A program made the translations under genes and the position numbers. A DNA stretch of 5,558 nucleotides from Micromonosporaceae bacterium (GTDB lineage Bacteria; Actinomycetota; Actinomycetes; Mycobacteriales; Micromonosporaceae): contig DPJL01000300.1 in the NCBI GenBank assembly GCA_003543035.1, positions 1 to 5,558 of the forward strand, in the 5' to 3' direction. Below the pieces are notes generated by a model. That model was not told the origin of the DNA. It did no database searches and worked only from the letters and a program-made list of their open reading frames with translations. Below are positions 1 to 5,558 of this stretch, piece by piece. Position 1 is the stretch's first letter. The number at the start of each line of letters is the position of its first letter.

Positions 1-270
1 CCGCCGCCAAAGCCGCACCTGAAGGACCTCCCCCCTCTGCGCGAGCCAGACCCGCCAAGCGATCCGGTGGTGCAGCGCGGCTCGGTCTACTCCGGCCGTG
101 CCGTCGTGGACGAGCCTGCCCCACCGCCCGAGACAGTGCTACCAAACCCGCACATCGAAAACAGTGTCACCACACCGTCTTCGGTGCACAGGCATGAAGA
201 CACTCCCGTCGCCGCAGGTGCGGATGACGCCGGGGACTCGCCAGAGTTCACCCGGCTCGCGATGCTGGCG
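1..270 (+). other. Pro/Ala/Asp-rich low-complexity segment (residues 1-90)
   Basis: The first 90 visible residues are rich in proline (PPPKP, LPPLREPDPP, PAPPPE), alanine and acidic residues, with few hydrophobics until about residue 85. I recognise no domain. It reads like a flexible linker between something upstream and the beta-sandwich that follows. The true N-terminus is not visible, so a signal peptide or a further upstream domain can be neither shown nor excluded. A short helix-like stretch (FTRLAMLATRFLELG, about 83-97) joins it to the next domain. Confidence 0.6.
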
Positions 271-3200
271 ACCCGATTCCTTGAGCTGGGCGCAAAAGCG
301 GACGAACCACGCGGCCACCAAATCGCAGGCAAGGTGTACCTGGACCACGGCGCCCCAGCCGAGGGCACCACTATCCGGCTCTACCACCGGGGTTTCGGCG
401 ACTCGCAGCGTCTCCTAGGCGAGCAGGTAGTCGCCGCCGACGGCAGCTATCAACTGGACTACGAGCCGGGGGAGCAGACCGCCAACCTCGAGGTGCGGGT
501 GGTCGGCGCTGACGGACGCGAAATCCTGTTGGGGGACACCCTCTTTCAAGCGTCCAAACGCGAGACGCTCAACCTGGTCGCGCCCACCCAGAAACTCGCG
601 CCAGAGTGGGACAGGTTGCACGCCGACCTTCGCACGCATCTCGCCGGTGGCGACCTGTCACAGGCCAAGGAGACCACCGACCGATCCGACGTGATCCTGC
701 TGCGGGAAGCGACCGGCTGGGATGCACGGGTCATCGCGCTCGCCGCCTCCGCCTCCACCCTCGCGCAGGATACCGGGCTGGAGCCGCAAACCCTTTACGG
801 CGCATTGCGCAGCGGGTTGCCCGCGGACAGGTTCCAGCTTGCCGAGATCCGGCCCGCGCAATTTGAGGAGGCGCTGCACAGCGCGGCCAAGGCTGGAGTC
901 GTCGAACTGTCCACATCGGACATCACGCGAGCCACCGAGGTCTTCCGCCGCTTCGCGACCCAGACCAGGCGCGCGAGCATCGCCCCGGGTGCGCTCTCCA
1001 GCCATGGCGAGATGCTTTCCGTGGCGGGCCTATCGGACACCGATCAGGATCGGTTCGACGACTTGTTCACCGAGCACGGCCGCGAGCCGGCAAAGCTTTG
1101 GCAGGAGGCAGCGCGACTCCAACTCCCGGTGCAACAGCTGAAGCTGACCGGCAAACTCGGTTTCCTCACCGGCAATAACGCCGCCCTGACAAGCACTCTC
1201 GTACGAGAGGTCGAGACCCCCGAGCAACTCGGCCGGAAGCTTGCCGCCGCGCGGCTATATGACCCTGCCGCGTGGAAGGGACGCCTGAACGGGATCGCGG
1301 GTAGGGAAGGACTGGACGCGGTGATCCCGCCTGCTTATCCGGGCGAGACTGAGGAGCGGGTTGAGGCGTATACGAAAGACCTTGCGCGCAAGGTGCGCGT
1401 GGCCTACCCGACCCAGGTGGTTACGCAAATGGTTGCCGCGCGAGAGCTGCCCGTTGGCGAGGAGGTGGCAACGTTCCTCACCCGGGCGTCCGACAAGGGA
1501 TTCGCGCTTGGGCGTACGCCGATGAGCACATTCCTGCGCGAGCACGGAAGCACTGTCCTTGAGGGCATGTCCCCGCAACAGGTCAAGGCGGTCACCGAGC
1601 AGACCGCCACGTTGCAGCGCCTGTACCAGATCTCGCCCTCCGACGCCTCACTCAAAGTGCTCCTGGACGCCGGGTTCACGTCGGCGCAACAGGTCAGCGC
1701 CATGTCCTACGGCAAGTTCGTCGACCGTTACGCGAGCCGCTTCGAGTCGATCGACGTGGCCCGCCTGGTCTGGCGCAAGGCTCAACAGGTGAGCGTCGTC
1801 GTACACACCTTCTTCGGCGCGGCCAAGCAGGCTCAGACAGCACCCCCGGTCTTCGCGGTGACCCCGTCAGCCGAGGTGCAGCAGGTCGCCAAGGACGACT
1901 TCCTCAAGCAATACCCAACTGTGGAAGCACTGTTCGGCTCGCAGGACTATTGCGAGTGCGACCATTGCCGATCGGTGTTGAGTCCGGCCGCCTATCTGGT
2001 GGATCTGCTGAAGTTCCTCGACCCCGATCCGGTGGAGTGGACCGGCGATCTGGCGGATTGGAAGGCCAAGCACGGCGGTGCACCCTATCCGTTCCCAGAT
2101 ATGGCCACCTGGAACGCCTACCGGTCGGCGGTCACCGATCCGAAGTCGGAGATGACGCCCTACGAGGCGCTGACCGCTCGCCGCCCGGATATCCCCGAAC
2201 TGCAACTCACCTGCGAGAACACGAACACGGTGCTGCCCTATATCGACCTCACCAACGAGATCCTCGAGTTCTGGGTCGCGAATGGACAGTTGGGCCCGGA
2301 CGCCGTGCACGACATGGCAGACGAGCTCACCGCCGATCTGCTCGCCGAACCCCAGCATCTGATTCCCGAGGTTTACGACACGCTGGCGGATGCCCGGTAC
2401 CCGATAACGCTGCCCTTTGATCTGTGGCGTGCCACTGTCCGGGAGTTCCTAAACCACTTCGACGCCCCATTGTGGCGCCTGCTCGAGTCGGCCGGCGGTG
2501 CCGATGAGGAGACAGTTCTGCTGGAACGACTGGGTTTGCCGCCAGCGGATCAAGACATCCTCTTCGCCGCCGATCCGCTTGCCACCTGGCACGAGCTTTA
2601 CGGCTACGCCAATGCGGGCACAGCACTGACCGAGTTGCGCAATGCGAAAGCCCTGTCGCGAAGGCTTGGCGTCACCTACAAGCAACTCGTCTCGCTGGTG
2701 CGATCCAACTTTGTCAACCCGAAACTACACACGCTGGTGGCGTTGCGGCGCTTGGGAATCGACGTCGAGGATGTGTTGCGGTACAAGGAGCAGCCGGGCT
2801 ATCCGCCGTTCTCGGCAGAGGAGAAGACCGAATTCGCGGCCCACGTTGCTGACAAGGGCGGCACCGCCTGGCTCGAGCAGACCTGGACGTCGGGTGAATT
2901 CGGCAAGGTGCTCGTGCTGGCCGACCCGGATGCGGGTTGCGGCTTCGACCACACCACTCTGCGCTACGCCGACGGGACACCTGCCGACGCGAATGCCTTC
3001 CTACAGCTCAATTTCCTGGCGCGGCTCTGGCGCAGGCTCGGCTGGACCATCGAGGAGACCGATCGAGCGCTCCAGGTTTTCCGGCCCGGGGGAGAGACGT
3101 TGAAAGCCGCGCTGGTCGGCATCGCCCGCGCCGACGCACTCACCGCCGTCTTCGGCTCCGGCGCGGCAGCCCGGCGCAAAGTGCTCTTCCTCTACTCAGA

Positions 3201-5558
3201 TCTGGATGACAAACGCTATCGCGAGCTGTTCCTCACCCGAAGCGTGCTCAGCACCGACGCCATCTTCGATCATGCCGAAGGGCAATACCTGCGCTGGAAG
3301 GACGGGGCCGAGTTCAAGCCCTTCGGCTGGGACGCGAATCAACCCGAGAACGCGGCGACCGGAAACGTAGGCCTCGCAGCGCATCTCGGCGCCGTGCAAG
3401 CGGCGTTGAAGCTCACGACCGAAGAGGCGCAAGGCATTCTCAACCTGGCCGATGCACCGCTCAATTTGACCACCATCTCCACGTTGCACCGATGGTCTTT
3501 GCTGGCAAAGGCGTTGCGGCTCAAGGTGAAGGACTTGCTTGCACTCAAGGAGCTGACCGGGCTCGATCCGTTCAGCGCAAAGTTCATCGAGACAGCCCAG
3601 AGCCTGACCAAGCTCTCCGTGGCGGATCTCGATTACCTTGCGCGGCACCAGTTCGACCCGGTCGGGCCATACCGCGCCGCCGCGGCGCCGCCGCTCGATC
3701 TGCTCCGGACGTTGGCCGCCGAGATCGATCGGATCAGCCGCGAGCACGCCGACCGGGCCTTCACCGACGGCGAGCTGCGTTCGGAGCTGGCGCTGGTGTT
3801 GCCCGCCGACGTCGTCGACGCCACCATGGCGGTGCTGGCCGGCACCGCGAACCAGACTCAGGCTGGGCCACTGCTCACCAAACACTTGGTAGAGCTTGGA
3901 TTCCTCACCACCGGCCAGCTCGACAGCCTCTTCTCTGCTCCGGCCGCCGGGCTCGATCCGGCTGCGCTGCAACAGCATGCCGACGCCAAGCGGACCACGC
4001 TAGCAACCGCGTTCCTGCCGTACCTGCGGAAGAAGCTGATTCTGGCCGCCATCATCGCCGAGCTCGGGCCGTCCTCCGAAATCGTGCTGAGCGATACGCT
4101 CGTGGCGGCTTTCGAGGCCGCCGCTACCAAAGGCTTCGACAAGTCGGGCAATGATCTGGACGGCTGGTTCCAAGTCCCCACCTCGGGCGTCTACAAGTTC
4201 TTCATAGCCTGCACGCAATCCGGCACATCGGCGACGCTCCGATTGGACACGCTCGCGGATCCCTTGCTACAGAAGACAACCAGCGCGCCCGATCAGGAGC
4301 TCACAGCCGAAGCGGAGCTCAAAGCCGGCGTCTTCTACCGTCTCACGATCAAGGCGGATCAGCCGGTCACGTTGTCCTTCCAAGGCGCCGGGCAACCGAG
4401 AGGACCGATCACTCAGGTCCATCCCCACACCATGGTGGACAAGCTCTGGCAGGCCAACACCTACGTCTCCAAGATGCAACTGGTAGCCAAGGAATTGACG
4501 CTGACCGACGAGGAGTTGCTCCATCACCTGCCCGGGCTCAGCACCCTCAAAGTCGAAGCGCTGCTCGCAGTTGTCGACTACGCCCGGCTGCGCGACGAGC
4601 TTGGAGCCGACCCGGCCGACTTTGTTGAGCTGCTCACCCGTTCGAAGCGAAGCCTCCCTGCTGCTGCGGATCCAGCAAGCATTCTCGATGACCTGTGCGA
4701 GCGCTTCGGGAAGATCGCCCGTCACGAGCAAGCGACCGTGCGTGCCGCCGCTGAACTTGTCGGCCCGCCCCTGACGTCCACAGTGGACGGTGACCGGCTC
4801 ATCGTCACCGCACCGGGTTTCGCCGATGCGACAGCCCTGCGGCGCATCTGGGACGTGCTCGTGCTGACCCGCCGGCTGGGAGTTGGCGTGGACGCTCTCA
4901 AGCGCTGGGCCGTGCCGCGCCCCGACTTCGCGATCGCCCGCGATCTGCGAGACACGGTCAAGGCCCGGTACGAGGAGGAGACCTGGCGTCGCGTGGCACA
5001 GCCCATTTCCGACCGGCTTCGGCAAGCCCGTCGCGATGCGCTGGTCGCCTGGATCATGCATCATCACCCGGCCGGGTTCGAGCGCATCGAGCAGCTCTTC
5101 GAGTACTTCCTGATCGATCCCGGGATGGAGCCGGTCGTGCACACGTCACGGCTGCGGCTGGCGATCTCCTCGGTGCAGACCTTCATTCAGCGCTGCCTGC
5201 TCAACCTCGAGCGGCAGGCGCACCCGAGCGCACTCAACTCCTCGCACTGGCAATGGATGAAGCGGTACCGGGTCTGGGAGGCGAACCGGAAGATCTTCCT
5301 GTGGCCGGAGAACTGGCTGCACCCCGAATTCCGCGATGACAAGACGCACCTGTTCGGGGCGCTCGAGAGTGCGATGCTCGAGGGCGACATCACCGACGAT
5401 TTGGCCGCGCAAGCCTTCTACGGCTATCTGAAAGGCCTCGAAGAGATCGCCAGGCTCGACATCCGCTCGATCTACCTGCAGGAGCGCAACGATCCCGCGG
5501 ACAACGTCGTGCACGTTGTCGGCCGCACGTTCACCGCCCCGCACAAGTACTTCTACCG
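1..5558 (+). CDS. TcA-like subunit of an ABC (Tc) toxin; partial gene, open at both ends
   Basis: Frame +1 is open for all 1,852 complete codons; neither a start nor a stop is in the window. Family members are pentameric, bell-shaped toxins that bind a target cell and inject the enzyme carried by TcB-TcC partners. Assignment rests on several family signatures in the correct order: SPAAYLVDLL (residues 661-670), RRPDIPEL and NTNTVLPYIDL (727-751), LWRRLGWTIEE (1009-1019), LLAKALRLKVKDLLALKELTG (about 1166-1186), TSRLRLAISSVQ (1715-1726) and YRVWEANRKIFLWPENW (1757-1773). There are three parts: an N-terminal extension with an Ig-like fold, a helical shell with a PA14-like insert, and the edge of the neuraminidase-like domain. 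No membrane segment is seen; the pore region should lie downstream. TcdA1 (about 2,500 residues) reaches the neuraminidase-like domain after roughly 1,000 residues, whereas here more than 1,820 precede it, so the complete protein is probably above 3,000 residues (inference). An orphan TcA-like protein without TcB/TcC partners is the main alternative. Confidence 0.93.
316..588 (+). other. Transthyretin / carboxypeptidase-regulatory-like beta-sandwich domain (residues ~106-196)
   Basis: Residues 106-196 follow the pattern of carboxypeptidase-regulatory-like (CarboxypepD_reg/transthyretin-like) domains. IAGKVYLDHGAPAEGTTIRL opens the domain: a strand, a turn with 'G-x-P-x-x-G', then a second strand. 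RLLGEQVVAADGSYQLDYEPG follows, carrying the 'ADGSY' turn typical of these folds. It ends with beta-rich LEVRVVGADGREILLGDTLF. Such domains are generally structural or adhesion modules, not enzymes. Classical TcdA1 has no such module at this place, so it appears to be an N-terminal addition. A generic Ig-like or bacterial Big-type fold is an alternative name for the same structure. Confidence 0.7.
592..1950 (+). other. Helical N-terminal region preceding the VRP1 core (residues ~198-650)
   Basis: This stretch is predominantly amphipathic helix with short turns and contains no cysteine. The best family match is at its C-terminal end: a helical-hairpin segment at residues 532-602 (TATLQRLYQISPSDASLKVLL, then DAGFTSAQQVSAMSY, then ARLVWRKAQQ). 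It resembles the 'LQRvyqitps...LLdaGf.sA..ia' pattern found just before VRP1 in actinobacterial TcA-like proteins. Residues 198-520 give no clear family match. Segments such as KLTGKLGFLTGNNAALTS (381-398) look like helical repeat units that recur later (LVELGFLTTGQLDSL, 1297-1311). The role is inferred as part of the outer shell or a regulatory extension. Confidence 0.6.
1951..1968 (+). other. Cysteine cluster C-x-C-x-H-C (residues 651-656)
   Basis: Residues C651, C653, H655 and C656 sit immediately before the SPAAYLVDLL signature. They are the first cysteines of the visible protein after 650 cysteine-free residues. A fourth cysteine, C738, lies inside the second VRP1 signature. The arrangement could bind a metal or form disulfides; nothing in the sequence decides between them. 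Confidence 0.75.
1981..2265 (+). other. VRP1 / SpvA-like signature region (residues ~661-755)
   Basis: Two hallmark motifs of the VRP1 family (named for the Salmonella virulence plasmid 28.1 kDa protein SpvA and shared by TcA subunits) are present with the usual spacing. SPAAYLVDLLKFLD (661-674) corresponds to 'SPAAYLxELYR' in classical TcA. TARRPDIPELQLTCENTNTV (725-744) followed by LPYIDLTNEILEFWV corresponds to 'RRPDLxxLxLSxxNxD...LSNELL'. The 'NTNT-LPYIDL-NEILE' version is the one I associate with actinobacterial and some fungal TcA-like proteins. In the Tc toxin fold this region belongs to the alpha-helical shell surrounding the channel. Confidence 0.9.
2266..4110 (+). other. Alpha-helical shell region of TcA (residues ~756-1370)
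   Basis: This is a long helical region with several TcA-type landmarks. They are PITLPFDLWRATVREFL (801-817), LATWHELYGYAN (860-871), LRRLGIDVEDVLRY (915-928), and a C-x-F-x-x-T-x-LRYADG element at 980-991 followed by LARLWRRLGWTIEETDRAL (1006-1024). Further on are RYRELFLTRSVL (1072-1083), LHRWSLLAKALRLKVKDLL (1162-1180) and LTKLSVADLDYLARH (1202-1216). The 'LWRRLGWTIEE' element is among the best conserved in the family ('RLWRKLGWTIEELD'). An Ala/Pro linker (RAAAAPPLD, 1225-1233) falls between helical blocks. In solved Tc toxins this part forms the rigid outer shell. No enzymatic motif is seen. Confidence 0.85.
4111..4410 (+). other. PA14-like beta-sandwich inserted in the shell (residues ~1371-1470)
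   Basis: Residues 1371-1470 interrupt the helices with beta-type sequence. It starts with DGWFQVPTSGVYKFFI (1387-1402), which fits the PA14/GLEYA pattern 'G-x-h-x-V-P-x-S-G-x-Y-x-F'. ATLRLDTLADPLLQ (1411-1424) follows, then the paired strands LKAGVFYRLTIKADQPVTLSF (about 1440-1460). PA14 domains commonly bind glycans or sit in toxins and adhesins, and in TcA proteins beta domains inserted in the shell act as receptor-binding domains. The 'IDG' element and the paired-Asp calcium loop of sugar-binding PA14 lectins are not obvious, so sugar binding is uncertain. An unrelated jelly-roll is the alternative. Confidence 0.65.
4420..4965 (+). other. Helical segment between PA14-like insert and ABC toxin N-terminal region (residues ~1474-1655)
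   Basis: The chain returns to helix at HTMVDKLWQANTYVSKMQL (1476-1494), followed by LTDEELLHHLPGL (1501-1513) and LVLTRRLGVGVDALKRWAVP (1620-1639). The last resembles the 'l.rrlGvs...L..W' element that precedes the ABC toxin N-terminal region in other TcA proteins. A short beta-like piece (DGDRLIVTAPGFAD, 1596-1609) lies within it. No catalytic motif is visible. Confidence 0.7.
4975..5460 (+). other. 'ABC toxin N-terminal region' domain (residues ~1659-1820)
   Basis: This is the most strongly conserved part of the window. It begins with EETWRRVAQPISDRLRQARRD (about 1659-1679), then ALVAWIMHHHP, LFEYFLIDPGME (1699-1710), and TSRLRLAISSVQTFIQRCLL (1715-1734). WMKRYRVWEANRKIFLWPEN (1753-1772) and FRDDKTHLFGALE (1777-1789) follow, ending in YGYLKGLEEIARLD (1807-1820). 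The order and spacing match TcA proteins from insect pathogens ('TSRi.qAI.SvQ...qRCLlnLE', 'YRVWEANRKVFLYPENWI.PELRDDKS'). It forms the last shell segment before the neuraminidase-like domain and contains nothing enzymatic. It is the main reason for naming the gene TcA-like rather than a generic large surface protein. Confidence 0.93.
5461..5558 (+). other. Start of the neuraminidase-like domain, cut by the window edge
   Basis: Residues 1821-1852 (IRSIYLQERN, then HVVGRTFTAPHKYFY) match the opening strands of the neuraminidase-like domain that directly follows the ABC toxin N-terminal region in TcA, where 'l.v.g.y.....i.HvvGRT...PhkYfYR' is usual. In characterised TcA proteins this domain has a sialidase-like fold but no known sialidase activity, and it closes the bottom of the bell in a pH-dependent manner. 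The final two bases (CG) begin an incomplete codon. Confidence 0.8.

Noticed and set aside
21..72. GAAGGA (21-26) followed by in-frame GTG codons at 67 and 70 as a possible translation start
   Set aside because: The spacing of about 40 bases is too large for a ribosome binding site, the frame stays open upstream to base 1, and no promoter-like or non-coding sequence is visible.
262..264. First in-frame ATG (residue 88) as the gene start
   Set aside because: There is no ribosome binding site before it and the open frame continues upstream. It cannot be formally excluded, because the Pro-rich stretch before it has no conserved domain, but an upstream start is more likely.
1867..2358. 163-codon open frame on the minus strand
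   Set aside because: It lies opposite the VRP1 signatures, which are clearly coding on the plus strand; the translation matches nothing I recognise.
3196..3978. 260-codon open frame on the minus strand
   Set aside because: Same codon-register shadow of the sense gene; its translation is rich in Arg, Gly, Gln and Glu and has no family signature.
3492..4154. 220-codon open frame on the plus strand in frame 3
   Set aside because: The translation is a low-complexity Arg/Ala/Gly string typical of an off-frame reading of GC-rich coding DNA, while frame +1 carries conserved TcA helices over the same bases.
5059..5067. His-His-His triplet (residues 1687-1689) as a metal site
   Set aside because: It sits in a helix-to-loop position where TcA homologues vary, and no other ligands are evident nearby.
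4267..5142. 291-codon open frame on the minus strand
   Set aside because: It is in register with the sense codons of the TcA-like gene and overlaps its most conserved domain. Its translation shows no recognisable motif and the opening is expected from scarce TTA/CTA/TCA codons.
5461..5558. Active sialidase
   Set aside because: Only the first strands of the neuraminidase-like domain are present, no Asp-box or catalytic residues are visible, and the TcA version of the domain is not known to be catalytic.
1..5558. CRISPR array, tRNA/rRNA, insertion sequence, terminator hairpins or other non-coding elements
   Set aside because: The window is continuous coding sequence in one frame. I saw no direct-repeat array, no transposase-like translation, no inverted-repeat ends and no intergenic gap.

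Overview
The whole 5,558-base window lies inside one protein-coding gene. Frame +1 has no stop codon from base 1 to the last complete codon at 5554-5556. It encodes at least 1,852 residues, and both its start and its stop lie outside the window. The product is recognisable as a TcA-type subunit of an ABC (Tc) toxin, the family of Photorhabdus TcdA1 and of Xenorhabdus and Yersinia insecticidal toxins. It is seen from an N-terminal extension up to the first residues of the neuraminidase-like domain. The TcB-binding and pore-forming parts should lie downstream of base 5558.

The base composition is GC-rich, with mostly G/C third codon positions and no in-frame TTA codon. That, together with the CxCxHC / SPAAYLVDLL / NTNT-LPYIDL version of the VRP1 motifs, suggests a high-GC actinobacterium (inference; no species can be named).

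Layout: a Pro/Ala/Asp-rich low-complexity segment (1-~270); a transthyretin/carboxypeptidase-regulatory-like beta-sandwich (~316-588); a long, cysteine-free, mostly helical N-terminal region (~592-1920); the VRP1-type core with a cysteine cluster (1951-1968) and two signature motifs (~1981-2265); a large alpha-helical shell region (~2266-4110); a PA14-like beta-sandwich inserted in the shell (~4111-4410); a further helical stretch (~4430-4965); the strongly conserved 'ABC toxin N-terminal region' (~4975-5460); and the start of the neuraminidase-like domain (~5461-5558).

In characterised Tc systems TcA forms a pentameric bell-shaped prepore. It binds the target-cell surface through inserted beta domains and injects the toxic C-terminal part of a TcC/Rhs protein held in a TcB-TcC cocoon. 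The protein here would be expected to play the TcA role, but no partner gene is in the window. There is no intergenic DNA, RNA gene, mobile element, CRISPR array, promoter or terminator that I can support.
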